A stretch of DNA of 64,000 bases from Synechococcus sp. PCC 7336. Lineage in GTDB: Bacteria; Cyanobacteriota; Cyanobacteriia; Thermostichales; PCC-7336. The stretch lies in assembly GCF_000332275.1 (NCBI RefSeq), contig NZ_CM001776.1:2190789-2254788 (forward strand). The letters are read 5' to 3'. Numbering within the stretch: position 1 is the first letter of the stretch; each line of letters begins with the position of its first letter. A program made the position numbers and the translations under genes. Positions 43,768-52,024 of the stretch are shown here, piece by piece. A model generated the notes under the pieces. That model was not told the DNA's origin. It ran no database searches and worked only from the letters and a program-made list of their open reading frames with translations.

Positions 43768-45186
43768 TTAGGGGGTGGTTTCAGGGGGAGGGGCCGTGCG
43801 ACGGGTCTTGCCCACCACACTCAAGATATCGATTAGCATTTCGAGGGCAATGGTCTTGCCGGGACAGATGCGCCCCGCACTGCGATCGCCTACAGAGTGA
43901 AAGCCCATGTGGTAGGGGCAGAGATTCTCCCGCTCGGCATTGAACTCGTAGGTGGTGGGGCCCCAGAAGTCTTGACTCAGCAAGCCCAAACTCATGGGAA
44001 TCAGCACCTTTGTGCCAGCGGGGAAGGTGCGCTCTTTACCCGCAACTTTAAGGGTAAATGGCTCTGTTGCTACGCGGTGGGAGGCACTGACCGGTGCCCA
44101 CAAGCGCCCGCATTCGAGTAGGTAGAGGCGCAGTGCGTCTCGATCGTCGAGGTCGAGCTTATCCCAATAGTGGGTCGGGTCGATATCTTTGGTGCTTCGA
44201 CCCGTATAGTCCGGCAGCGGTCGGTGGCCCATTGAGGTATAGGCCAAATGCAATGGCCCCTGCAATCCTGCGATGCTCATAATCGCCACCATGAGCTTCG
44301 CCAATTCTCGCGAAGTCATGTGCTTAAAGTCTGGGTTGTCACTTTCAAAATTGGCCAGAGCGGGCGAATTCTCGTAAAGGGTGGCCACTTGCTCGATCGA
44401 TGCGGGCACTTGTCGAAAGCCATTCCGATTCAGGGCGAGCAGAATGTTGCTGACGATCGCCGAATAATAAATTGTGCCCTGGCGATCGTAGTGCAGGTCG
44501 GCCAGCAGATCCATCGAGGCTTTGTCATCGGGATCGAGCCCAAACAGCACGTAGTGCAGGTAGCGAATGAAGAACCTCAAGAGACCTCTACTCGTGTCGG
44601 TAAAGAAGTCGCCACCGGGATCGTGGTTCATCTCGACATAATCGGCAGCCAGTTGGTCGAGTAATTGCCGAGCTGTTTCGTCCTGCTGTCGGGCGATCGC
44701 CGCATCCCCCAATAAATACGTTTCCATGCAGGCTCTGAACGCCTCGCGATCGCCGCTGCCGCCAGCTGCTTCATCCGACAGCGATAGCAAGAAGAGATTC
44801 CTGCCCCCCACATCCAAATTGGGGGCGTGTTGTGCTTCCAGCATGGTGGTGCCGAGACGCCAGGTGCGGGCCTGTGGCGAGGTGAGGGCTGTTTCGACGG
44901 CTCCGAACTCGCCCATGACCACTTGTCCGGCACAGCAAAAGCTGTCGCCGAAGGCCAATCGTTTGGCATCTAGATAGGTGGGCTGATTGGCGAGCAGCCC
45001 TTCCACAAACCCGATAACTGGCAGGATAGATCGGCTTAATGGGTTGTCGGGACGTTCCAAGGCCCAAGCTTGAAAACCGTTGAGGCTGTGCTCGAAGAAG
45101 GAACCAGAGGTGGCTTTTGGCGCTGGGGGAGCGGAATTGGCATTCGGTTCGGCTTCTGGAGCGGACTGGCTGCTGGAATCAATCAT
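43768..45186 (-). CDS. Cytochrome P450
   Basis: Heme-thiolate monooxygenase-fold protein of 472 residues. The K-helix ExxR is in LLECGRLWAPV and the heme-binding loop is FHSVGDRSAGRICPGKTIAL with the axial Cys. The N-terminal 25 residues are Ser/Pro/Ala-rich with no membrane anchor, so it is soluble. The I-helix region near VAIMSIAGLQGPLHLAY lacks the classic AGxDTT, so oxygen activation may be unusual, as in peroxygenase-type or isomerase-type P450s. AGGAG lies 8 bases before the ATG. The substrate is unknown. It is flanked on both sides by copies of the palindromic repeat, suggesting insertion as a cassette. Confidence 0.85.
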   Translation of the reverse strand: MIDSSSQSAPEAEPNANSAPPAPKATSGSFFEHSLNGFQAWALERPDNPLSRSILPVIGFVEGLLANQPTYLDAKRLAFGDSFCCAGQVVMGEFGAVETALTSPQARTWRLGTTMLEAQHAPNLDVGGRNLFLLSLSDEAAGGSGDREAFRACMETYLLGDAAIARQQDETARQLLDQLAADYVEMNHDPGGDFFTDTSRGLLRFFIRYLHYVLFGLDPDDKASMDLLADLHYDRQGTIYYSAIVSNILLALNRNGFRQVPASIEQVATLYENSPALANFESDNPDFKHMTSRELAKLMVAIMSIAGLQGPLHLAYTSMGHRPLPDYTGRSTKDIDPTHYWDKLDLDDRDALRLYLLECGRLWAPVSASHRVATEPFTLKVAGKERTFPAGTKVLIPMSLGLLSQDFWGPTTYEFNAERENLCPYHMGFHSVGDRSAGRICPGKTIALEMLIDILSVVGKTRRTAPPPETTP

Positions 45187-45487
45187 GCGGCATCTCCTAT
45201 ACAGGCTGGAAGCATGCGATCGGCGAAAGTTGGAGAGTCTTGGAGAGTCTCGGCAGACAAACGGACTGACTGGTGGTTTATAAGTCTTGCCAGGACTAGC
45301 GATGCAAGTCGGGCTGGGTCAAATCGAGATCGATTCGCGAGGGAGGTTTGACGGTTCTGAGGCGGGATAGTCTTGCCTCGGTTGTTTTTAGAAAGATTAT
45401 TTCAATATTAATCTTCATCCGAGGCCGAAGGGGAATCTGTGGTGAATATTGTCATTGCCCTCTCCCTCGGCCCCTCTCCCCAGGGAG
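45187..45487. other. Upstream region of the P450 gene
   Basis: About 300 bases without a gene. It has a short tandem duplication (TTGGAGAGTC twice, about 45230-45250) near the likely P450 promoter. The left half of the palindromic repeat interrupted by the insertion sequence lies at 45468-45487. Confidence 0.55.
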
Positions 45488-46977
45488 CTATCCATTAGGC
45501 ACAAGTCGATGGAGAGCTTACTGTGACTGGATTATAAACTGCAGTAGAGACTGAAGCAGTTGTAGCCGGAGGGAGAGAAACCATGCAAGATTGGGTCAGC
45601 CAAGAAATCAACCCGATCCACTTCGCCGATTTGCGACATGCAAAGCGGTTGGGGCAGATCGTCACAGACTTGAGTGAGCAGCCCACAGCGAGCGTGCCTC
45701 AGGCGAGTGGGAATGCCTCAGTGGCCCAAGGAACCTATCGATTTTGGGCCAACCCGAAGGTGAGCACGAGCAGCATTCTGGACAGTCATCGTGATGGAGT
45801 GGTCAGGCGGGCCCTCACGGGCAAGACGGTGCTGGCCATTCAAGACACAACGGATTTCGACTTCACCACTCACCCCCAGACCGAAGGGCTGGGCTTCATC
45901 AATCAAAGCCATCAACAGGGAATCAAAGTCCACAGTTGTTTTGCGGTGAGCGGCGAGGGAGAACCCTTAGGTCTGTTGAGTCAATTCATCTGGAATCGCA
46001 AACAGCGGCGCGGGAAGAAAGAAAAACGCTCAGTGACTCCCATCGAGCAAAAGGAAAGCTATCGCTGGATAGCAACTCTCGCAGCCGTAGAGCGAGAGCT
46101 CGCGGGCCAAGAGCAAGTGGTTCATATTGGCGATCGAGAAGCAGACATCTTCGAACTGTTTGCCCATCCCCGTGCGGACAACAGGGAGTTACTCATCCGC
46201 GCAAGGCACAATCGCAAACTTAGCCACGAGCTGGGCAAGTTCATCCCCACCCTCGAACAAGCCCCAGTCTTGGGAGCGATGAGCCTGCAAGTGCAGCGTA
46301 ATCCCAAGCGAGCGGCCCGCATTGCCCAGTTGCAGGTGCGGGCGATGGCGGTGACGCTGGAGGTGCCATCGCATCACCTCAAAGCCGCGAGCTTAGAGCC
46401 CGTGCGCCTCAATGCCATCTTCGTGGAAGAAACCGTCCCCCCTGATGATGGCGCTCAGCCGATTCGCTGGTTTCTGCTGACCAGCTTGCCAGTTGAGAGC
46501 TTCGAGCAGGTCTGTCAGTGCATCCGCTGGTATAGCTACCGCTGGCTGATTGAGCGGTTTCACTTCACCCTCAAAAGTGGCTGTGGCATCGAACAGCTCC
46601 AACTGCAAAGCTATGAGCGCTTGCTCAAGGCTCTGGCAACCTACAACGTTGTAGCTTGGCGATTGATGTGGCTGACCTACCGCGCTCGACTCACCCCGCA
46701 AGCCTCCTGTGAGCTCGTTTTACAGCCTGCTGAATGGCGGCTGTTACGACGCAAGTTTGTGCCGAAAAGTCGCTCTCAAAAGCCACCCACTCTGCAACAG
46801 GCAATGCTGTGGATTGCTCGATTGGGAGGCTTCTTGGCTCGCAAGGGCGATGGCAACCCTGGATTGAAGACGCTTTGGCGAGGGCTGACCAAACTCCACC
46901 ATTTGCTTGAAGGGGCTCAACTGGCTTCTCAAAGCTAGTGCCTGTCTATGGTTCAGCTACTTTTGCCTAATGGATAG
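45488..46977. mobile_element. Complete IS4-family insertion sequence
   Basis: A 1490-bp element with terminal inverted repeats of about 19 bp, CTATCCATTAGGCACAAGT on the left and CTATCCATTAGGCAAAAGT (reverse complement of the right end), with one mismatch. It is flanked by 12-bp target duplicates CTCCCCAGGGAG (45476-45487) and CTCCCGAGGGAG (46978-46989), which differ at one position. It contains one intact transposase gene and no passenger genes. The near-perfect ends suggest fairly recent insertion. Confidence 0.9.
45583..46938 (+). CDS. IS4-family transposase (Tn5/IS50-like group)
   Basis: DDE transposase of 451 residues. Catalytic residues are Asp88 (AIQDTTDFDF), Asp184 (HIGDREADIFEL) and Glu324 in the YREK-type signature (YRWLIERFHFTLKSGCGIEQ). 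The N-terminal domain (NPIHFADLRHAKRLGQIVTD, then ASVAQGTYRFWANPKVS) matches the DNA-binding part of Tn5-like transposases. The frame is intact and an imperfect GGAGGGAGA site lies upstream of the ATG. It lies wholly within the inverted repeats. Confidence 0.94.
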   Translation: MQDWVSQEINPIHFADLRHAKRLGQIVTDLSEQPTASVPQASGNASVAQGTYRFWANPKVSTSSILDSHRDGVVRRALTGKTVLAIQDTTDFDFTTHPQTEGLGFINQSHQQGIKVHSCFAVSGEGEPLGLLSQFIWNRKQRRGKKEKRSVTPIEQKESYRWIATLAAVERELAGQEQVVHIGDREADIFELFAHPRADNRELLIRARHNRKLSHELGKFIPTLEQAPVLGAMSLQVQRNPKRAARIAQLQVRAMAVTLEVPSHHLKAASLEPVRLNAIFVEETVPPDDGAQPIRWFLLTSLPVESFEQVCQCIRWYSYRWLIERFHFTLKSGCGIEQLQLQSYERLLKALATYNVVAWRLMWLTYRARLTPQASCELVLQPAEWRLLRRKFVPKSRSQKPPTLQQAMLWIARLGGFLARKGDGNPGLKTLWRGLTKLHHLLEGAQLASQS

Positions 46978-47023
46978 CTCCCGAGGGAGAGGGGAGAAAC
47001 AGCCGTGATGCTGGTCGATCGCC

Positions 47024-47914
47024 TCAAGCCGAACAGTCTCTAAAGACACCTGTTCCTTTCAGCAAATCGATGAAAGCAAAAACGGCTGGCGGATGGTCTG
47101 CATTCGCTAGGACGGCGGCTCCAATCGATCGCTCTAATGGCACGGGCAATTGGCACACCTCCACCCCCGGAGGAATCGGCAATGCGGCTAAACGAGGCAG
47201 AACAGTTGCCCCCAGTCCTTGCGACACCATACTGACGATGGTGGAATCTTCCTTGATTTCGTAAGCCACGTCGAGTTTCTGCCCCTCTTTCGCCCAATGC
47301 TCTATCACGAGCGACGTACATTCTGCATTGTTGTAGAGAATGAATGAGTAGGCCGATAGCTCGTTCCAGGTCAATTGCCCCGACTCGCTTCTGGTTCCCT
47401 CGGGCAACAACACGACAAACTCATCCCGAGCAATCTCCCAGGTTTCAAATTCTGGCGTGCGCGGCAGCGGCAACAAGCCAATATCGGCCACCCCTTCGCG
47501 CAACCCCTGTTCGACTTCTAGTGGCGCACTCTCTGTCAGTCTCACCTCAATATTGGGAAATTTCTGGGTCAGCTTGGCCAACAAGGGCGGAATCAAATGG
47601 GTTGCTGCGCTTCGAAACGAAGCAATCCGCACTCGCCCTCCCCCCAGACCTCTCACGACATTGGCCTCTCGCTCCATCAACTCCCGCGTGCGTAAAATTT
47701 GCCGCGCGTGCTCTAACATTTGCTCCCCAATCGCGGTTATGCGGGCTCCAAAGCGTCCGCGCGCCAGCAGTACAATCCCCAGTTCGTCTTCTAAAGCGGC
47801 GATCGCCCGACTCACTGCTGACTGAGAAATGCCCAGTTTTGTGGCTGCTGCAGAAAAGTTCTGGCACTGTGCCACCGTTTGAAAGATCTGCAGTTGCTCT
47901 ATGTTCACGGGCAC
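47024..47914 (-). CDS. LysR-type transcriptional regulator
   Basis: N-terminal winged helix-turn-helix (residues 1-60, LQIFQTVAQCQNFSAAATKL, ISQSAVSRAIAALEDELG) and a periplasmic-binding-protein-like effector domain (about 90-290). The length of 296 residues is standard. It is divergent from the cupin-like gene, the usual arrangement for LysR proteins and their target, so it probably controls that gene from the shared spacer 47915-48097. The effector is unknown. Its 3' end abuts the palindromic repeat, which may act as a terminator. Confidence 0.9.
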   Translation of the reverse strand: MPVNIEQLQIFQTVAQCQNFSAAATKLGISQSAVSRAIAALEDELGIVLLARGRFGARITAIGEQMLEHARQILRTRELMEREANVVRGLGGGRVRIASFRSAATHLIPPLLAKLTQKFPNIEVRLTESAPLEVEQGLREGVADIGLLPLPRTPEFETWEIARDEFVVLLPEGTRSESGQLTWNELSAYSFILYNNAECTSLVIEHWAKEGQKLDVAYEIKEDSTIVSMVSQGLGATVLPRLAALPIPPGVEVCQLPVPLERSIGAAVLANADHPPAVFAFIDLLKGTGVFRDCSA

Positions 47915-48097
47915 TACCTACACAGAGAAGTCGCCGATGAAAACATCGGTTCGCGGGAATTCCCATTAATTCGCTTTTCGCATAAATACGAGTCGAAAAT
48001 CGTGTTGTAGATTACGCTTTGCAACGATAGATTAATCAGCAAATTGGTCATCTTAAAGATTATTCATTGCCGACCTGCCGTCTTCTGGTGTTGGACT

Positions 48098-48589
48098 ATG
48101 TTCGAACTGATCTCCTATAGCAAGTTCCGCGACACGCCCCAGGTGCGATTTTTCGATGTCACCATCAAGGGTTCAAATGCCCGCGATCTGGTCTATCACG
48201 ACGGCCCCGCCACCAGTCCCAATAACACTCCGGCAGGTTCCTGGCAGTTTTATCTCCATCCCCGGCAAGAGGATAATCTCTTGGCCTTATCGGGGGGACG
48301 AACCTTCTATTTGGTGAATTTTTCCTGGGAACAGCCCTTCCATCTCGTTCGCCTCAACGCCAATGGCGACATCCTGCGCATTCCCCCCGGCACCTTCCAC
48401 CGCTCCGTCTCCGATCCAGACGGCTCTTTGGTGCTCAATCAGGCTGTGCGAACTGCCGAGGCAACGGTTGAAAGCGAATTCCGGGTCTATAACAGCGCCA
48501 AAATTCCTCGGTTAATGCAGGCAACTTCTGAAGAGGCGCTGCCCCCGCAACTGCACCAATTCGAGCATGTTCGTCTTAAGGTTGCGTAG
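48098..48589 (+). CDS. Cupin-like hypothetical protein
   Basis: A 163-residue soluble protein, mostly beta-strand in pattern: AGSWQFYLHPRQEDNLLALS, GGRTFYLVNFSWEQPFHLVR, then LRIPPGTFHRSVSDPDGSLV. The central GxxxxxPPGxxH motif and surrounding strands recall RmlC-type cupins, with His in GTFHRS as the only clear metal-ligand candidate. The ATG at 48098 (MFELISYSKFRD) is preferred over an in-frame start 18 codons upstream. It is likely regulated by the divergent LysR gene. Function unknown. Confidence 0.7.
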   Translation: MFELISYSKFRDTPQVRFFDVTIKGSNARDLVYHDGPATSPNNTPAGSWQFYLHPRQEDNLLALSGGRTFYLVNFSWEQPFHLVRLNANGDILRIPPGTFHRSVSDPDGSLVLNQAVRTAEATVESEFRVYNSAKIPRLMQATSEEALPPQLHQFEHVRLKVA

Positions 48590-48692
48590 AAGCGTTGTTA
48601 AGCTGCATCCGCGTTACGAGCAAATCAGAGGAAACGGGGTCTGCACTGGGGCTTATCCTCGTTCCCTCTGGTTGCAATTGATATCTGCCTGA

Positions 48693-48788
48693 CTAGAGCA
48701 AGATAGCCAAGATCAAAACAATGGCAAAGATACCAAACCCTACAGCAGTCAGCTCGCTATCTGTGCCGTACTCGTAATTCTGTTTCAT
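48693..48788 (-). CDS. Putative 31-residue single-pass membrane peptide
   Basis: ATG at 48788 to TAG at 48693-48695. A polar N-terminus (MKQNYEYGTDSELTAVGFG) leads into a continuous hydrophobic helix (IFAIVLILAILL) that ends at the stop. Cyanobacteria have many such mini-proteins in photosynthetic and respiratory complexes, but this one does not match any small Psa, Psb or Pet subunit I can recall. No strong ribosome-binding site is seen. It sits in an otherwise gene-free gap. Confidence 0.4.
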   Translation of the reverse strand: MKQNYEYGTDSELTAVGFGIFAIVLILAILL

Positions 48789-48951
48789 GGCTGTATCTAT
48801 AGCTACACTTTTATTGTTTCACCTCTTGATTGTCAGGACAATGACATCGTTTGAATCTGCTGCAATTTGTAATACTTGTGCTTGAATAGACCTGCCTCGT
48901 CTGGGTTTACCCGCAGTCCTCTGGCAATTCGCCAGAGTTGTGCCCCTGAAA

Positions 48952-49239
48952 TTACCAAGAGGAAGAAAACCCAGCACGCTCGCGGTCTGGATAGGCGGGA
49001 CCCGCGCGCATCGGCTCTTCGTCTGAGATCTCAAATAGAACTGGGTAGGGGGTACAGCGTTGGAGGATGTCAGATTTAACTTGCTGAATAACGTCATCAT
49101 CAGCAGGCTTCAACCATAGTTGGATGGCCCACTGGCCATCAGAGGTAATCGTTAAACCAGAAGAGTCAACAGTTGGTAACTGCGAGATCGATTGATTGAG
49201 TTCCTTGATGCCTGCGGGGCGATCGGGCAAGGTAGACAT
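48952..49239 (-). CDS. Small protein paired with the trypsin-like protease
   Basis: A 95-residue protein starting at the ATG at 49239, with AGGAG 11 bases upstream; a longer frame to 49263 is possible. Its gene begins 57 bases after the protease gene ends on the same strand. The sequence IKELNQSISQLPTVDSSGLT, then GQWAIQLWLKPADDDVIQQV, has a mixed alpha/beta pattern with no signal peptide. Position suggests a partner, substrate or inhibitor of the protease; this is inference only. Confidence 0.6.
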   Translation of the reverse strand: MSTLPDRPAGIKELNQSISQLPTVDSSGLTITSDGQWAIQLWLKPADDDVIQQVKSDILQRCTPYPVLFEISDEEPMRAGPAYPDRERAGFSSSW

Positions 49240-49296
49240 TTGGACAGGTCTCCTAAGATTCACTAATATTAGTGAGATGGCTTTACTTTCACAACT

Positions 49297-50352
49297 CTAG
49301 ACAGGAAATAGGCCCGTTGTTCGGGAAAGTTTGCCGATGTCACAGGCAGACGTGCTATTACCCGCGCCTGCAAATAACAATGCAACTGGATGACCTGTTT
49401 CTTCTTTTAGAATAACGGATCCCGAATCACCACGTTCGCTAAAGTTCGTACCTCCATTACCCATTATACGAATGACATTATTAAAAGTTGCAATTACAGG
49501 CTGCATTTGTGTTCCATAATTTACCCGGACGCCATCGATATCAGTATTAATAATGCTTCCATGAGTTCTGCCACTGGTTCGACCCACTTTGGCGACACGC
49601 ATTCCAGGCACGGGGGAAGCAATTTGAGAAGGATCGTATTGCAATCCCCCAAACATGCTCCCTACGGCAATGGGCTGAGAGCCCGAAACCCTTGCAAACG
49701 CAGCATCGAACTCGTTGATAGGATTGCTCGTTCCTCCTGTACTAGGAAATTGGATGGGAATGAACTGGCTGAGGCTGGCAAAAATATCAGTCGGTTGCGT
49801 TGGCGCAGTTTCTGGACCCGGCTGCACAATCGAAGTTCCTAAAGGAAGGCGATTGGTATCTGCAATTACATGATTGTTGCTGAGAATAAAAATCTCGCTA
49901 GGATTCTGTGGAGATGCAACGAAGCAGCCCAGGGTTCCAACAAAATTGACATTCAGCGGGCTAATCGAGACTCCGCCAACGATGGGCCTGACACGAGCTC
50001 TTTGGAGCTTATTCCCTGCTGGAGGAGGACCCACTTGCGCCATCTGTATGGGCAAAACCTCCGTTTCAACAGGTAACCCCTCAAAACCAGCGCTCAAAAT
50101 ATTTTCCTGACTGGGAAGAAAGGTAAATACTTTCAGCACAAGGCTTTTTTCATTCGGACCTCCAGAGGCTCCGAGACCGATTCCTGTGGCATGAATATTT
50201 TCAATGGGGTTGGCCTCAGTTTCATTAAGACCTCTGACAGAAAGTGCTGAAATAAAAGCACGCTGAGCGGATTCAGTCGGAGCAGGAGACAGTTGGAAGA
50301 CTGAGTTGCGAAAGTTCGGCAGAGCTTCTAATAATTCACCATAAGTAGCCAT
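49297..50352 (-). CDS. Trypsin-like serine protease, NAL1-like, cytoplasmic
   Basis: A 351-residue chymotrypsin-fold protease with the full catalytic triad: His in FILSNNHVIADTN, Asp in INEFDAAFARVSG, and Ser in FSERGDSGSVILKE. There is no signal peptide, transmembrane helix or PDZ domain, so it is not a Deg/HtrA protease. The N-terminal 100 residues (NFRNSVFQLSPAPTESAQRA and on) may form a regulatory or propeptide region. Similar architectures occur in bacterial relatives of the plant NAL1 protease. AAGGAG lies about 12 bases before the start. It forms a probable two-gene operon with the downstream 95-residue protein. Confidence 0.82.
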   Translation of the reverse strand: MATYGELLEALPNFRNSVFQLSPAPTESAQRAFISALSVRGLNETEANPIENIHATGIGLGASGGPNEKSLVLKVFTFLPSQENILSAGFEGLPVETEVLPIQMAQVGPPPAGNKLQRARVRPIVGGVSISPLNVNFVGTLGCFVASPQNPSEIFILSNNHVIADTNRLPLGTSIVQPGPETAPTQPTDIFASLSQFIPIQFPSTGGTSNPINEFDAAFARVSGSQPIAVGSMFGGLQYDPSQIASPVPGMRVAKVGRTSGRTHGSIINTDIDGVRVNYGTQMQPVIATFNNVIRIMGNGGTNFSERGDSGSVILKEETGHPVALLFAGAGNSTSACDIGKLSRTTGLFPV

Positions 50353-50896
50353 ATGCTAGTTTTCTCCTTGAGTGCTTTTTGAGGTGATTTATGTCCAGTG
50401 GCCTTCCAGGAAATTTGAAATCTCATGAGCTTGAGTAGACATGAAAATGCTATAAGTTTTCGACGGAAGTAAAAGCAGTAGGATCTGTTGAAGCTGTAGA
50501 ACGTAGCCGAGAACCTCTCAAAAATCCCCCACTAGTAGGGGACTTAGGGAGCCAAGGCATCGAGCAACAGCGCTAGTGAGATGATTTTCAGAGGGGAGGC
50601 TGATAATTCTAGAGCTTTTCTCGTGGAAACTTTTTGGGTATATCCTCAAAGCTACAGTGTTCGAGTCAGGTGCGATCTATGTATATCTTGCCAGCACATT
50701 TATTCATTTTTTTTGATAAATATTCAGTATTTCAGGGCTGACTTTCTCGGATAAATTTAGATTGTTTGTCGATCGAACGTTATAAATAGTCGCGATCTTT
50801 AAGAATTCCTCACTTTGCAGCACTACCTCAGTTTTCCTGCCAGAACCGAGCCAGATCGGGCATTGCCACAATCTCCACACTCCGACTCAGGAATAT
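50353..50896. other. Gene-free spacer with a diverged MITE-like repeat (copy D)
   Basis: Holds a degenerate repeat copy at about 50485-50555, in the reverse orientation (GTTGAAGCTGTAGAACG, then AAAATCCCCCACTAGTAGGG and GACTTAGGGAGCC). The rest is AT-rich, probably the protease promoter region on one side and the end of the mrp transcript on the other. I see no gene. Confidence 0.55.
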
Positions 50897-52024
50897 CTAA
50901 AACAGTTGACTGGTCGATCGCATACAGGTGCTCAACTCGCGATCGCCCCCTACTCCCCCGTCGCCAAAAGTCGCAATCAACCCCGCAGCTATGCCTGCAA
51001 ACACTTCTGCTATCTCAGACTCGGGCTCCAGCAAGGGCATCGGCTGACCCACATCACCCTGCTGGCAAATACGCGGATCGAGAGGGACTTGTCCCAAAAG
51101 TGGAGCCTGTAATTCCGTTGCTAATTGCTCCCCGCCACCACTGCCAAATACTGACAGGCGATCGCCATTCTCCAGTTGCAGGTAGCTCATGTTTTCCACC
51201 ACCCCCAACACCGGCACCCCCACATTGCGGAACATGTGAATGCTGCGGCGAACATCCCCCAAGGCCACCTGCTGCGGCGTCGTCACCAAGACAGCGCCAG
51301 CAATCGGACTTTCTTGCACGATGGTGATTTGCGCATCGCCAGTGCCGGGAGGCAAGTCAATTAACAGGTAATCAAGCTCCCCCCACTCAACATCGTGAAT
51401 GAATTGAGTGATAATTTTGTGCAAGACGGGACCGCGCCAAGCGAGCGGGTGCTCGGGCTCGGCCAACAATCCCACAGACATTACCTCAATGCCAAACGCT
51501 TCTAAGGGTTGGAAACGCTGTCCCTCAGGCGTTTCTGTTACTGTCACATCCGATCGCCCCAACCCCAACATCTGAGGCACGTTCGGACCATAGATATCCG
51601 CATCCAACAAACCAACTTTTGCCCCCTTCAAGCTCAGCGCCACAGCTAAATTGACCGCCGTGGTCGATTTGCCCACTCCCCCTTTGCCGCTGGAGATTGC
51701 CAGGGTTGTGCGCACGCCAGGAATCGAACAGAGCTGAACGTACCCTTTTTTGCACCAAGGCAAGGAATTCAACGCTGCCAGCACGCGAGCTTCTAAATAC
51801 TGTTGATGGGCTCCGATATACAAGCGCACCGAAACGTAATCCTCGACGATGCGAAGATTGCGCACCATGCCCAAACTGACGATGTCTTTGCCCAAATTGG
51901 GCTCCACAATGCCCTTGAGGCTGGCGATCGCCTCTCGCTCGCGAGTGACGTTCTGTGGGGGCGGAGTATCGGCGCGATCTGAGGGCTCGCTGGCTGCGCG
52001 GAAGGGAGAAGAATGCTCGGCCAT
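50897..52024 (-). CDS. mrp: Mrp/ApbC-type Fe-S cluster carrier ATPase
   Basis: Binds and transfers [4Fe-4S] clusters to apoenzymes. The N-terminal MIP18/DUF59 domain (residues about 30-105, SLKGIVEPNLGKDIVSLGMV) precedes the P-loop ATPase (deviant Walker A SSGKGGVGKSTTAVNLA, LLDADIYGPNVPQMLG, LLIDLPPGTGDAQITIVQ). The usual CxxC near VENMSY is replaced by VENMSYLQLENGDRL, as in some cyanobacterial members, so the cluster ligands are not obvious. Its ATG overlaps the HEAT-repeat gene stop by one base (TAATG). A role in loading clusters into the nearby ferredoxin or flavoprotein partner is possible. Confidence 0.9.
   Translation of the reverse strand: MAEHSSPFRAASEPSDRADTPPPQNVTREREAIASLKGIVEPNLGKDIVSLGMVRNLRIVEDYVSVRLYIGAHQQYLEARVLAALNSLPWCKKGYVQLCSIPGVRTTLAISSGKGGVGKSTTAVNLAVALSLKGAKVGLLDADIYGPNVPQMLGLGRSDVTVTETPEGQRFQPLEAFGIEVMSVGLLAEPEHPLAWRGPVLHKIITQFIHDVEWGELDYLLIDLPPGTGDAQITIVQESPIAGAVLVTTPQQVALGDVRRSIHMFRNVGVPVLGVVENMSYLQLENGDRLSVFGSGGGEQLATELQAPLLGQVPLDPRICQQGDVGQPMPLLEPESEIAEVFAGIAAGLIATFGDGGVGGDRELSTCMRSTSQLF

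Larger units (their letters stand above)
45468..47004. repeat. Palindromic REP-like repeat, copy 2, split by the insertion sequence
   Basis: Left half 45468-45487 (CGGCCCCTCTCCCCAGGGAG) and right part 46978-47004 (CTCCCGAGGGAGAGGGGAGA, then AACAGCC). If the element and one target duplicate are removed, the sequence rejoins to match copy 1 at 43717-43751. Confidence 0.75.
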
